Shown here piece after piece: positions 1 to 8,823 of a stretch of 64,000 nucleotides of DNA. The stretch's first letter is position 1. Every line of letters begins with the position of its first letter. This stretch comes from Staphylococcus sp. NAM3COL9 (GTDB taxonomy: Bacteria; Bacillota; Bacilli; Staphylococcales; Staphylococcaceae). The position numbers were made by a program, and so were the translations under genes. The DNA lies in contig NZ_LGPC01000006.1 in assembly GCF_001431205.1 (NCBI RefSeq), positions 84,264-148,263 on the forward strand. The letters run 5' to 3'. Under the pieces are notes generated by a model. It was not told the DNA's origin and made no database searches. It worked only from the letters and a program-made list of their open reading frames with translations.

Positions 1-86
1 TAATTTATTTATAACTAGGACAAACAATGACCATTAAAATTAAATTAATGAACACTTTTTGCCATCACAGATGTTTTGGATTTAAT
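1..86. other. Left edge, no gene seen
   Basis: AT-rich sequence downstream of the first minus-strand gene. I see no open reading frame or clear hairpin in it. Whether the catabolic island continues to the left cannot be judged from this window. Confidence 0.6.
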
Positions 87-1949
87 TTAAGATATTTTTA
101 TATCCTTCAACACGATGAGTGCTTTCATGATTAAAAGTAGGCTGTTACTTACTTCTGGGTCTCTCAAATCTTTTTGCAATATATCTTCTATACGCTGAAC
201 TCTATGCCTCAGTCCACTCATAGACAGAGATAAATCCAAAGCGGTATTTTTCAAATTACCTCCATTACCTAGGAAGTAATATAATGTCTCAAATAGCTCA
301 TGCTTTTTTTCATCTTTAGATACATACAGTCCTTTCAATTCTTTTTCTGCTAAAAGTTGTATGCTTTCCATATTATTTGAATTTATTAATAAACCGACGA
401 TACCTAGCTCGTCATAGGAAAGTCGGTTTTTACGGACCGTCAATCTGAGAGCGATGCACGCCTCATCGAATCCTTTAATCGCATCTTTAATATTTTCCAT
501 ATGACTACTAATACCAACCTGTAGACTAGTGCAACCGAGATATTCATGGATGTATTTGATATAATCGTCTAAGATATTATCTATATAATAAGATTCAAAA
601 ATAAGCATGATAAATTTATCGTCCTTAAAACCTGTTAATGCCTGCTTTCCTTTTCTCCTATAATATTGATATGATAAATCCAGTAATTTCTCCTGAAAAT
701 TGAATTCATCTTCCAAGGATTTAAATTGTTTTTTGTAGTTTACAGCAACAACGCGATAAGATTGGGTGAAATCCACACCAATGTATTTTCCTCTTTTTAC
801 AAGTTCAGCTGGCGAAAATTCGTTACTCAATACCTGGTCCAAATAACTTCCTTTCAGCCTCCCCAAAGATTCGAACACCGCTTTTTCGCTGAGCAGTATA
901 AGCGCAGCTGCGCTTGCTAGATGTTCCAGATAAAGATATTCCTCATCATATCCTTCCTCCTTTCTTTTTTTCTCTATCATCGTACAATAACCTAGTAATT
1001 GCTTCTGAACGATTACAGGGACTACTATACGGTCATATTCTTCGAACACATAGACTTTTTCACCTGATGAAATAATATATTCACTTTGATCCTTCACTAA
1101 AAACTCTGGTACTTCTTCCATCATATCTTCACGTATTTTTTCTATTTTTTCATCTGAAATTCCTGAACAAGCGATTGTTTCCATAGACAGATTTTCTATC
1201 GTCAATGGCATACCAATTAGTTTACCTGCCACTTTAACGACATCCTTCAAAGTCCTTCCATTAACTACTTCATTCGTAAGTTTTTTCTGGAAATTGGACA
1301 GACTTGTGATAAATTTTGTTTGTTCTAGCAAACTATCATAAGTGTATTCAAGTTCTTTTACGATAGGTTTACGGCCCAAAAGATCGACCGCATTCTGCTT
1401 AACATCATCTCCCCAGTCTTCCTGTGGTTTGACTATCCATTGACATGTATCATCTCCCGCAGCAGCACATGTGATTTCTTTGGCAATTAATGGTTTCTTA
1501 AAAATAGTAGACATCAGTCCACTTGAATACCCCGCAAGAGTATAACAAACCGGCACTGTTGATTTTCCGAAATAGTTCGTATGTTGTTCCACTTCATATG
1601 AATCAAACCACTCTCCCCTGCCGATGAGAGTTTTAAAAGATCCATCTTCATAATATTCAATGTCACACCTATGATCTATACCACTGATATGGCCACTGGC
1701 TATGTGTTCTATGGGACCGTCTATCACAAGTTGCTCCGGAGATTTATCGCTCTTTAATAATTCTTTGCCGTCAGCGACCCCCATCTCCCATCCAAATTGA
1801 AATAAAAAACTATCCATACGTTCAATTCCGATATGCTTCGCTACCTGTAAACGTAAAATCCCCATGGAATTTGGAGTAAGCTTCAGGCGACGATTATGTT
1901 CTACTCGATGTACCTTTTCAATCGTTTTATCTTCAATGGAAATTTTCAT
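87..1949 (-). CDS. XylR_N/V4R sensor with PucR-type C-terminal HTH, transcriptional regulator
   Basis: A 620-residue regulator. Residues about 20-125 look like the XylR N-terminal aromatic-effector domain. Residues about 130-175 look like the V4R vinyl-reductase-like domain, with the closing pattern CAAAGDDTCQW near 161-171. A GAF-like middle follows, and a PucR/CdaR-type helix-turn-helix with ALDLSLSMSGLRHRVQRIE lies near the C-terminus. No AAA+ sigma54-activation domain is present, unlike classical XylR/DmpR. The start at 1949 is chosen over an upstream in-frame codon at 2099 because GAGGAGG sits just before it and the longer form would run into the aldolase gene. Inferred role: effector-dependent activation of the adjacent dehydrogenase-aldolase genes. 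The domain order is confident; the ligand is unknown. Confidence 0.8.
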   Translation of the reverse strand: MKISIEDKTIEKVHRVEHNRRLKLTPNSMGILRLQVAKHIGIERMDSFLFQFGWEMGVADGKELLKSDKSPEQLVIDGPIEHIASGHISGIDHRCDIEYYEDGSFKTLIGRGEWFDSYEVEQHTNYFGKSTVPVCYTLAGYSSGLMSTIFKKPLIAKEITCAAAGDDTCQWIVKPQEDWGDDVKQNAVDLLGRKPIVKELEYTYDSLLEQTKFITSLSNFQKKLTNEVVNGRTLKDVVKVAGKLIGMPLTIENLSMETIACSGISDEKIEKIREDMMEEVPEFLVKDQSEYIISSGEKVYVFEEYDRIVVPVIVQKQLLGYCTMIEKKRKEEGYDEEYLYLEHLASAAALILLSEKAVFESLGRLKGSYLDQVLSNEFSPAELVKRGKYIGVDFTQSYRVVAVNYKKQFKSLEDEFNFQEKLLDLSYQYYRRKGKQALTGFKDDKFIMLIFESYYIDNILDDYIKYIHEYLGCTSLQVGISSHMENIKDAIKGFDEACIALRLTVRKNRLSYDELGIVGLLINSNNMESIQLLAEKELKGLYVSKDEKKHELFETLYYFLGNGGNLKNTALDLSLSMSGLRHRVQRIEDILQKDLRDPEVSNSLLLIMKALIVLKDIKIS

Positions 1950-1980
1950 GATTTCATCCTCCTCATTCTTTTCGTACAAA

Positions 1981-2011
1981 ATAAGCTCAAGACCGTTAGT
2001 CTTGAGCTTAT
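1981..2011 (-). terminator. 13-bp perfect hairpin after the aldolase gene
   Basis: Perfect 13-bp inverted repeat (1981-1993 with 1999-2011) and a 5-nt loop, followed on the minus strand by a short T run (TTTTGT). It lies between the aldolase stop and the ribosome binding site of the regulator, so it should terminate or attenuate read-through from aldolase into the regulator. Confidence 0.7.
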
Positions 2012-2031
2012 TCGCAATGTTCTTTACTTTA

Positions 2032-3054
2032 TTATACTTTCGATTGTTTTTCTTTAGACAGATCTTGTGCAACGCCGGTAATCCAGTCTTCCTGACCACC
2101 TACAGCGCCCATTTCAGAAATTCTTGTCAAAATATCCCTTGCATCCACTCCATATTCTGCACCCGCGCGTTCTGCAAAGAGTAGAAAGCTGGAATAAACA
2201 CCTGTATATCCAAGCGTCAGAGACAAGCGATCGATTTGCACTGGTCTTTCCATCATAGGCTTCATCAGATTTTCAGCAGCGTCCATCGTCTGATACAGAT
2301 CGATATTATGGTCGATTTCCATCCTATTCATCACAGCAATTAGCTGTTCTGTTGCTGTGTTTCCTGCGCCAGCACCCATACCCGCTAGACTGGCATCAAT
2401 TCTGTCTGCACCTTCTTCAATTGCGACGATTGAATTTGACACACCTAAAGATAGATTGTTATGACCATGGAATCCTATTTTAGTTTGACTGTTCAAGTTC
2501 TCTTTGAATATAGATATTCGTTTCCTTGTATCATCCATCGTCAATGCCCCTGCAGAATCAACTACGTAAATCGTCTGCGCACCATAGGATTCCATCTTTT
2601 TCGCCTCTTCCAGAAGATTTTCCGGCGTTGTTCGGTGCGACATCATTAGAAATCCTACAGTATCCATACCTAGTTCCACTGCTTTTTTGATATGTTGTTC
2701 AGATACATCCGCTTCAGTACAATGTGTTGCTACACGTGCAACCTGCGCCCCCCATTGATAGGCGCGTTCCAAGTGTTCTATCACTCCGACACCTGGAAGT
2801 AGCAAGACACCGATTTTAGCGTTCTTTGCATTGGCAACAGCTGTTTTTATAATATCCTCTTCCGTTTCTTTTGAAAAACCATACTGGATAGAACTCCCAC
2901 CTAGACCATCCCCATGCGTTGCTTCAATAATATCGGCTCCGGAATCATCAATCGCTCTTGTCAGTTCTGCAATTTGCTCTGTTGAATACTGATGACGGAT
3001 TGCGTGCATACCATCTCTTAATGTCACATCATTAATTATCACTTTTTTTCTCAT
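2032..3054 (-). CDS. dmpG: 4-hydroxy-2-oxovalerate aldolase
   Basis: A 340-residue HMGL-like/DmpG-BphI family aldolase that cleaves 4-hydroxy-2-oxoacids to pyruvate plus an aldehyde. The N-terminal signature VTLRDGMHAIRHQYS carries the metal-binding Asp and catalytic His of the family, and FHGHNNLSLGVSNS carries the HxH metal ligands. Full family length. Its ATG overlaps the stop of the acetaldehyde dehydrogenase (TAATG). This fits the known DmpFG-type bifunctional complex, in which acetaldehyde is channelled between the two subunits. It is the last enzyme gene before a hairpin. The hydratase that would feed it (2-oxopent-4-enoate hydratase) is not in the window. Confidence 0.93.
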   Translation of the reverse strand: MRKKVIINDVTLRDGMHAIRHQYSTEQIAELTRAIDDSGADIIEATHGDGLGGSSIQYGFSKETEEDIIKTAVANAKNAKIGVLLLPGVGVIEHLERAYQWGAQVARVATHCTEADVSEQHIKKAVELGMDTVGFLMMSHRTTPENLLEEAKKMESYGAQTIYVVDSAGALTMDDTRKRISIFKENLNSQTKIGFHGHNNLSLGVSNSIVAIEEGADRIDASLAGMGAGAGNTATEQLIAVMNRMEIDHNIDLYQTMDAAENLMKPMMERPVQIDRLSLTLGYTGVYSSFLLFAERAGAEYGVDARDILTRISEMGAVGGQEDWITGVAQDLSKEKQSKV

Positions 3055-3956
3055 TATTCAGTCACCCTTTCTTTCAAAATGCTTTCAGCCATTACTTCCC
3101 CTGTTTTAACCGCTGCAGAAGTTATGATATCTAGATTACCTGCATATTCCGGTAAAAAGTCTCCATTACCTTCAACTTCAACCGATATCGTAATGATCTT
3201 ACCTTTAATGACAGGATCTGCTTTAAATCGATAACCCGATACATACGCCTGTACACTCGCTTGCATCTGATCCAATGATTTCTGTATTTCTTCACGCTTC
3301 ATTTCAGCGTCTCCAGCGGTTTGAATATGTATTGTATTTCTCATAAGTATAGGCGGGTCGGCTGGATTAAGTGTGATAATCGCCTTCGATTCCTTGGCTC
3401 CACCAACTTCTTTTAATGCATTCGCTGTGGTCATAGTGAACTCATCAATATTCTGTCTTGTTCCTGGTCCAGCACTCTTACTTGAAATGGAAGCCACAAT
3501 TTCTGCATAGTCGACTTCCAAGACATTTGATACTGCTTTAACCATCGGGATGGTTGCTTGGCCACCGCATGTAACCATATTCACGTTGTCTAGCTTCGGA
3601 ATTTCATCTTCTTTAAGATTCACTGAAGGAACAAGGAACGGTCCTACTGCTGCCGGTGTTAAATCAATGGCTTTCTTACCCAGTTTCTTCAATACTTTTG
3701 CGTTGTGTAGATGTGCTTTGGCAGAAGTCGCTTCATAAACAATATCTGCAAGTTCAGGACGTTCTATCAAACCATCAATACCATTGGATATTGCAGTCAA
3801 ACCGTTTTCTTCTGCGCGCTTAAGACCTTTGGACTCCGGATCTATACCTATCAGAGCTGTTACTTCCAAAATATCACTTCTTAAAAGTTTAATCATCAAG
3901 TCTGTTCCGATATTACCCGATCCGATAATTGCACATTTTATTTTTTCATTCGCCAT
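3054..3956 (-). CDS. dmpF: Acetaldehyde dehydrogenase (acylating)
   Basis: 300 residues, DmpF/BphJ/MhpF family: acetaldehyde + CoA + NAD+ to acetyl-CoA. The Rossmann motif [13 protein letters not shown] is at the N-terminus. The catalytic Cys is in [16 protein letters not shown] near residue 131. It ends in a 1-nt TAATG overlap with the aldolase, so the two are translationally coupled and probably form the channelling heterocomplex known for the family. Together they convert a 4-hydroxy-2-oxoacid to pyruvate and acyl-CoA. Such a pair is uncommon in staphylococcal core genomes as far as I know, which suggests acquisition. Confidence 0.94.
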   Translation of the reverse strand: MANEKIKCAIIGSGNIGTDLMIKLLRSDILEVTALIGIDPESKGLKRAEENGLTAISNGIDGLIERPELADIVYEATSAKAHLHNAKVLKKLGKKAIDLTPAAVGPFLVPSVNLKEDEIPKLDNVNMVTCGGQATIPMVKAVSNVLEVDYAEIVASISSKSAGPGTRQNIDEFTMTTANALKEVGGAKESKAIITLNPADPPILMRNTIHIQTAGDAEMKREEIQKSLDQMQASVQAYVSGYRFKADPVIKGKIITISVEVEGNGDFLPEYAGNLDIITSAAVKTGEVMAESILKERVTE

Positions 3957-3972
3957 TCAATACATCCCCTTT

Positions 3973-4617
3973 TCAAAGTAGTTTCTTACCGTTACAACAA
4001 TAGTCACAAGCTGACTCCAAGTGTTTTCTGAGCAGTCCCTGTGCTTTTTTCACTTCCTGCTTTTCCAATACTTCAATAATTTCAACATGCTGATCAATGA
4101 TGCTCGATTGATTCGTAGATGTGACTTCACTGGTGATATCAATCAACGTTCGGAAAATATCACGCTGTGTCATCCACAAATGCAGCAGTGAACTGTTTCC
4201 TGACATTTTCACGAGCAACTGATGAAATGCTAGGTCTGTTTCAATATCCCTTTCTTTATAATATTCCGCTTCATGCATTCTGTTGATATATAACAGTAGC
4301 CTGTCTTTATATTCATTGAATACGGGTTTGGATATTTGGCCGAGTGCATAATTTTCCAGAAGTATCCGAGTATCATAAAGGTTTTCAATGTCACAAATAT
4401 CAAAACCGATGACTGCCGTTCTTCCATTCGAAAATTTTTCCGCCAAGTTTTCAGATACAAGCTGTCCAATCGCTTCCCTAATTGGACCTCTGCTTACTCC
4501 GAGCCCTTCGGAAAGCTTCGTCTCTATCAAAGGTTCCCCTTTTTCATATTTGCCGAGTATGATTTCTTTTCTCAAGTGATCCACAACTTGAGTTCCGACG
4601 TTATTCTTTATAATCAT
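3973..4617 (-). CDS. GntR family regulator, FadR/FCD subfamily
   Basis: A 214-residue protein with an N-terminal winged HTH (RKEIILGKYEKGEPLIETKL, then SRGPIREAIGQL) and a C-terminal all-helical FCD effector domain. The FCD domain shows Asp/His metal-type residues (DLAFHQLLVKMSGN). The start at 4617 is preferred over 4656 because GGAG lies 11 nt upstream. It is the first gene of the minus-strand run, 16 nt before the dehydrogenase, so it is likely cotranscribed and autoregulated. A perfect TGTTAA-N3-TTAACA palindrome at 4648-4662 in its leader is the probable operator. FCD effectors are usually organic acids; the ligand here is unknown. Confidence 0.88.
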   Translation of the reverse strand: MIIKNNVGTQVVDHLRKEIILGKYEKGEPLIETKLSEGLGVSRGPIREAIGQLVSENLAEKFSNGRTAVIGFDICDIENLYDTRILLENYALGQISKPVFNEYKDRLLLYINRMHEAEYYKERDIETDLAFHQLLVKMSGNSSLLHLWMTQRDIFRTLIDITSEVTSTNQSSIIDQHVEIIEVLEKQEVKKAQGLLRKHLESACDYCCNGKKLL

Positions 4618-4647
4618 TTGAAAGCAATCTCCTTTAATTATCTGAAA

Positions 4648-4704
4648 TGTTAACAATTAACAGTTACATAAGTACAGTTTAAGAAACCGCTTTCTTTTTG
4701 TCAA
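4648..4704 (-). promoter_or_regulatory. Promoter, operator and cre-like site of the GntR-dmpFG genes
   Basis: The minus strand has TTGACA (4699-4704), a 17-nt spacer and TAAACT (4676-4681). A 15-bp perfect palindrome TGTTAACAATTAACA follows at 4648-4662, about where transcription would begin. It is a plausible operator for the GntR protein. The spacer itself (4682-4695, AGAAACCGCTTTCT) matches the CcpA cre consensus at all but the first position, suggesting catabolite repression. The assignments are inferred from pattern. Confidence 0.65.
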
Positions 4705-5363
4705 GTTAACATCCTAAAAACTTTTTAATATAAACAAGAATAAATCTGAGGAAACAACCTATCCTGTCATATATTAATTTCTTTGCATCACAAGGGCCTC
4801 CACTTCTACCATATTCGGTCATTTTATACGTATGAAAGATAGTCACATGAATATTTTCACGCATAACCAACAATGCTAGAGTATGATATTTATTAAATTG
4901 CGGCCGATACTTATATGCTCAATCCATTCCTCCGTAAAATGAAGCTCACAATATTCACTAAAATATATTGTTGCTTATGTAGGATATAGCAGTGAACCTG
5001 ATAAAATTCGTACGATAAACAATATTTACTATATTCAAATAAAAAAAGGCTCGTAAATCTCTAGTATTAAGATTTTCAAACCGATTCTCTTATTTATTCA
5101 AATATTTTGTCAAACTCTCTTTTTATGTAAAATGATTACCTAACATTTTAAAATGAAAATCTAATGGATTTTTAAATTTATATCTCAATTATTCTCTTTC
5201 ACCATTAATTTGTTCAATAGATTGTGCGTTTATTATTTAATTCAACATACAAATAGATAGCACTACATGATACGCTTAAGTTATAATTTTCTAAGAACGT
5301 ATGTAAACGTACAATGGGACTGTTAAAATAGAACGACTTATTATTAAAGGAGCAATATTATTT
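4705..5363. other. Long intergenic region, possibly holding gene relics
   Basis: About 660 nt with no convincing gene. On the minus strand around 4880-4950 an uninterrupted stretch reads HFTEEWIEHISIGRNLINIIL before a stop. It has coding-like composition but no start or extension, so it may be a decayed gene. The right end carries the promoter region of the lipoprotein gene. No terminator hairpin is obvious. Confidence 0.4.
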
Positions 5364-5990
5364 ATGAAGAAAAGTATACTTTTATCGTTAGTTTTGGTGC
5401 TAACTATTTTACTCGCAGCATGTTCAAATGGTAATACAGAGAATGATGAACAAGAAGAACATCATGAACGTAACGCCCCTAAAAATGTGAGCAAATTGGC
5501 TGAAAAAGATATCTTCCATTCAGATAAAAAGGGTGAAGATATTAGTGAAGATGAAATGAATAAAGCGATTAAAAAATATTTGAATGTTAACTCACTTATT
5601 ATTGATAATAAATACCTCATGCAATATAAATTAGATAAACAAATAGGTACAGATACAAAAATCACTGATGCACAAGAAAAACGTTTAACAGATTTATCAA
5701 ATAATGCAATTAAAAATGATCTTCATTTTAAGAATTTCGTAGAAGATAATAATATACCGAGCGGTTATCAAGATAACCTCGATGAAATTATCGCTTATTT
5801 TACATCTCTAAACAGCACAATTAAACACGTTGATAAAGAAATCGAAGAAATAGATTACCAACCTGATAATGACCTCAACGTTGTTGACGTTCCTGCCAAA
5901 GTTGCTGGAAATGTTAATCATAAAAAGCAAAAATCAATTAAAAAATTCCTGGATTCAAAAGGAATTGAAAGTGACGCAGTAGATAAATAA
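5364..5990 (+). CDS. NDxxF motif lipoprotein
   Basis: A 208-residue predicted lipoprotein. The signal peptide ends in the lipobox LAAC with the acylated Cys at residue 20, followed by an acidic, Asn/Glu-rich linker. The mature part is helical and charged and contains NDLHF near residue 115, which fits the staphylococcal NDxxF-motif lipoprotein family of unknown function. ATG follows AAAGGAG by about 12 nt. It is a monocistronic gene, with a hairpin terminator about 200 nt downstream. The cellular role is not known; the location is the outer face of the membrane. Confidence 0.8.
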   Translation: MKKSILLSLVLVLTILLAACSNGNTENDEQEEHHERNAPKNVSKLAEKDIFHSDKKGEDISEDEMNKAIKKYLNVNSLIIDNKYLMQYKLDKQIGTDTKITDAQEKRLTDLSNNAIKNDLHFKNFVEDNNIPSGYQDNLDEIIAYFTSLNSTIKHVDKEIEEIDYQPDNDLNVVDVPAKVAGNVNHKKQKSIKKFLDSKGIESDAVDK

Positions 5991-6186
5991 ATGACAAATA
6001 CGCACATATAAAATAATCTATTTTTAAGGTTTGTGTCAAAAGCTTGTTGTTTTAGCATCATGCTTTTCATTTATGTTTCGCAATATTAGCCAAGGTTACA
6101 AAACGATGACATGTCACCTTTCCGTGATGGCAAAGGCGTTGAGCCTATTTTTATTCATTCATTGATATACTCTGACTTATTCTCGT
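5991..6186. other. Intergenic, no gene seen
   Basis: No supported reading frame. It contains a small imperfect hairpin around 6117-6135 but nothing I can assign. Confidence 0.5.
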
Positions 6187-6216
6187 AAAAAACCTTACAT
6201 GATTGTAAGGTTTTTT
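6187..6216 (+). terminator. Rho-independent terminator
   Basis: A 13-bp stem (AAAAAACCTTACA with its complement), 4-nt loop and T tract. It works on either strand and probably serves the lipoprotein transcript. Confidence 0.85.
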
Positions 6217-6330
6217 AATATGATTATCCTGTTTTTCTCAAAGCTTAATTTGTTAAGATATATACAAGTTAAGAAATACGTTATTAGAAGCACAGTCGCT
6301 CATTAATAATTTTAAGGAGGCCATACTGTT

Positions 6331-6546
6331 ATGATATTAACTATTTTAATAGGTGCCATGGCTGCTATTTTCATAGCTTTTAATCTCTTTGAGAAGAAAG
6401 AAAAATATGGCGTCGTTTCTTTTAAAACAATTGCGCTAAGTGTAACTTACGTCATACTGGCTGTTATTGTCGGTAGCTTTTTAGACAATATCAATACATT
6501 ATTCCAAGGATTTCATGATAGCTTAACAGCAGCTAAAAAATATTAA
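6331..6546 (+). CDS. Small two-helix membrane protein, unknown function
   Basis: 71 residues, preceded by AAGGAGG. One hydrophobic helix at the N-terminus (about residues 1-20) is followed by a basic EKKEKYG loop and a second helix (about 30-52), then a short C-terminal tail. No recognised family. The stop codon lies inside the first arm of the following terminator. The strong ribosome binding site and own terminator support a real gene. Confidence 0.6.
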   Translation: MILTILIGAMAAIFIAFNLFEKKEKYGVVSFKTIALSVTYVILAVIVGSFLDNINTLFQGFHDSLTAAKKY

Positions 6547-6580
6547 ACCTGAACCGATCATGTCGCAGTTCAGGTTTTTT
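6545..6580. terminator. Bidirectional terminator
   Basis: A 10-bp stem AAACCTGAAC/GTTCAGGTTT (6545-6554, 6568-6577) with a T run on the plus strand and A residues on the other side. It lies between two convergent genes and can serve both. Confidence 0.85.
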
Positions 6581-6587
6581 GTTTGTC

Positions 6588-7166
6588 TTATATTTCAAGT
6601 TCATAAGGTACACAGTTTTCTATTTTTCTATCAATTACAGTTTCTTTCGTTTCATAACGTAAGTAAACAAGTAAACATCTGATTACAACCTGATGCGCAA
6701 CAATTGCGATAGACTCTAAAGCTGGATTAAGTTCGTGTTCGAAAAATTGTTCAACACGCTGTAATACATCCGAATAGCTTTCTCCTTCAAGGGCTTTTTG
6801 TGTGAAACTATGGCGAAAAGCAAGCAAGTTGTCATCATTAAAATAAGCATGATATTCGGGATTTTGTTCAATTGCATCTACCATTTCACCTTCAAAGATG
6901 CCTAAAGAACGCTCTCTTAATAAGGGCGTCACACTCGCTGGGATGTGCTTATCAAATATTGCATTATATGTTTGTCTCGTGCGAGTCAAATCAGATATAT
7001 ACACATGCTCGATATTCTTTTTTTCAAAGTAGCTTTGCAGTAATTGGGCCGAATATACGCCACTTTCTGTTAAAGGTACATCTAATTGACCACAAAAGTA
7101 TTTTTTTCCTTGTTTTTTATCATAATTTGACTGCGATTCTCCATGACGAACTAAATAAATTTTCAT
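6588..7166 (-). CDS. Histidine phosphatase family protein (phosphoglycerate mutase-like)
   Basis: A 192-residue member of the histidine phosphatase superfamily. The N-terminal motif LVRHGESQSN carries the phospho-accepting His. SDLTRTRQT and ERSLGIFEGE follow in the usual order, and VAHQVVIRCLL supplies the second catalytic His. The start at 7166 directly precedes this motif and follows GAGG at good spacing; the longer frame to 7226 adds residues with no ribosome binding site. The substrate is not predictable from sequence; it resembles the broad-specificity phosphatases annotated as cobC/gpmB-like. Confidence 0.85.
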   Translation of the reverse strand: MKIYLVRHGESQSNYDKKQGKKYFCGQLDVPLTESGVYSAQLLQSYFEKKNIEHVYISDLTRTRQTYNAIFDKHIPASVTPLLRERSLGIFEGEMVDAIEQNPEYHAYFNDDNLLAFRHSFTQKALEGESYSDVLQRVEQFFEHELNPALESIAIVAHQVVIRCLLVYLRYETKETVIDRKIENCVPYELEI

Positions 7167-7306
7167 AATGATTACCTCTTCTCTATTTATAATCCAATAT
7201 TTCATTATTTTTTTAGCGAAGCTCATATCTTACAATACTGTTAGATGAAGCAATATATCTATATTTCAATAATTATTCTTGTTATTATTCAATTGAGGTG
7301 ATATAA

Positions 7307-7672
7307 ATGAGCGAAAAAATGGTACATCACGACACACAAAGTGGTCGTGTATTAGCAGCAATCAGTTATTTCAGTATATTCTTTGCACCAATTATACTAC
7401 CTATTATCCTATGGATTTTAACTGATAAACCCGCTTCAACTCATGCAGCAAAATCATTAGTTTATCATATTATAACGTATATTGGGCCAATACTATTAGT
7501 TTTAAGCGCAGCGTTCGGAACTACAATTATCGATCAACAGAATACTACAATTGCAATAATAGCGATTGTAGTGGCAATCCTTCTATTAATTGTAACAATT
7601 TGGTATACAATCAAAAATATATATCGTGGTATCAAGGTATTGATTTCTGAAGATGCTTATTTCCGTCCATAA
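7307..7672 (+). CDS. DUF4870 family membrane protein
   Basis: 121 residues with a short hydrophilic N-terminus and then three to four hydrophobic helices. The pattern ISYFSIFFAPIILPIILWIL, then THAAKSLVYH, is typical of DUF4870 (Tic20-like fold). GAGGTGAT precedes the ATG. Function unknown. It stands alone, followed by a staphylococcal-type GAGGCTGAGACA hairpin. Confidence 0.75.
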   Translation: MSEKMVHHDTQSGRVLAAISYFSIFFAPIILPIILWILTDKPASTHAAKSLVYHIITYIGPILLVLSAAFGTTIIDQQNTTIAIIAIVVAILLLIVTIWYTIKNIYRGIKVLISEDAYFRP

Positions 7673-7712
7673 AGTATTACAATTTTTCAGAAACTCTATT
7701 TAGAAAATGATT

Positions 7713-7744
7713 GAGGCTGAGACATGTATTTCTGTCCCAGCCTC
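7713..7744. terminator. Hairpin of the staphylococcal GAGGCTGGGACA type
   Basis: A 12-bp stem with one mismatch (GAGGCTGAGACA with TGTCCCAGCCTC) between convergent genes. Related GGGA/TCCC hairpins recur in the window, for example at 14915-14964. Confidence 0.75.
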
Positions 7745-7770
7745 TTCTTTCATTATACTTTTGAGTTAAA

Positions 7771-8397
7771 TCAGCTACTTTTACTAAATAATAAACTGAT
7801 AGATAAACTAATGAGGATGGCACCTACCGCATAATCAAACAACGCTTTTATTTTTCTATTTCCAAAAAGTAATTTGATATATTGGAATATATATACGCAA
7901 AAAATAAACCAGATGAGAATAACCGTTGTTACTACTGCCGATAATATTGCAATTTGAGATGACACACCTTCACCAGCAGTTATAAACTGCGGTAATATAC
8001 TTATGTAATACAGTAAGGCTTTAGGGTTTAATATTGTGCTGATAAAACCTTGTCGATAAGAACTTAAATAACTAACCTGTTGCGCCTGCATTTGAGATGT
8101 TGAAAAATTCATACTTTGACGTGCACAGATGATACTTTTAATTCCTAAATAAATCAGATAACACGCGCCTAAAATTTTAATCATTAGGAAGACATAATAC
8201 ATATTTGCCAAGATAAATATAATGCCAAATACTGCCAATAATGAATAGATAACGTGTGCTGACGTAATACCTAACGCAGCCATTGCGCCATTACCTTTAC
8301 CTGACGTAATTGAATTTTTCATTACTACAAAAAAATCTGGTCCGGGCACAATAATAATCATTAATGTAATCGTAATAAATGCTGCAAGTCCTTCCAT
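7771..8397 (-). CDS. LysE family translocator
   Basis: A 208-residue membrane protein with five to six hydrophobic helices. The diagnostic N-terminal LysE/RhtB pattern is IIIVPGPDFFVVMKNSITSGKGNG. The family exports amino acids or related small metabolites; the substrate is unknown here. The start at 8397 is chosen because GGAGGT lies 7 nt upstream; ATGs at 8400 and 8412 are alternatives. It lies downstream of the guanidine exporter pair on the same strand, about 110 nt away, but there is no sign that it belongs to that operon. Confidence 0.85.
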   Translation of the reverse strand: MEGLAAFITITLMIIIVPGPDFFVVMKNSITSGKGNGAMAALGITSAHVIYSLLAVFGIIFILANMYYVFLMIKILGACYLIYLGIKSIICARQSMNFSTSQMQAQQVSYLSSYRQGFISTILNPKALLYYISILPQFITAGEGVSSQIAILSAVVTTVILIWFIFCVYIFQYIKLLFGNRKIKALFDYAVGAILISLSISLLFSKSS

Positions 8398-8508
8398 CAT
8401 ATGCACCTCCATCTTAACTACATCGTATCAATTACGTTATGTTACCGCAATACACCTAGCCTATATTTTTATCACTAACTAATTAGAAATTCCTTTACCA
8501 CTTCCATA

Positions 8509-8823
8509 TTAACTCAACAATTTTAAACCAACTGTACTAGCTAATATGACTGCAATACAAATTATTCTTTTGCTATTGGTAGACTCTTTATAAAAAACCA
8601 TACCTAATATTGATCCACCCACTGAACCAATACCTGTCCAAACCGCATAAGCTGTACTCATAGTTAATTGAGTCATTGCCATAGATAAAGCTAAGAAACT
8701 CAAGCTAAAGAAGCCTATCAATCCTATGACAGCAGATTTTTTTCGTGTATGCGTATAAGCATGTAAAAAAGTAATGCCTAACATTTCAAAAATACCTGCA
8801 ATGATTAACAATATCCAAGCCAT
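8509..8823 (-). CDS. ykkD: SMR family guanidinium exporter subunit, YkkD type
   Basis: A 104-residue, four-helix small multidrug resistance protein. It carries the membrane-embedded Glu near residue 13 (IAGIFEMLGI) and the AYAVWTGIGSVGGSILG signature. It is close to Bacillus subtilis YkkD over its length. The start overlaps the stop of the preceding SMR gene by one base (TAATG), so the two are coupled. SMR pairs under ykkC riboswitches are established guanidinium exporters, so export of guanidinium as a hetero-oligomer is the best inference. Confidence 0.88.
   Translation of the reverse strand: MAWILLIIAGIFEMLGITFLHAYTHTRKKSAVIGLIGFFSLSFLALSMAMTQLTMSTAYAVWTGIGSVGGSILGMVFYKESTNSKRIICIAVILASTVGLKLLS

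Noticed and set aside
2461..2649. Short frames antisense to the aldolase, dehydrogenase, NRPS and ychF genes
   Set aside because: They are out-of-frame shadows of strongly coding genes, without ribosome binding sites.
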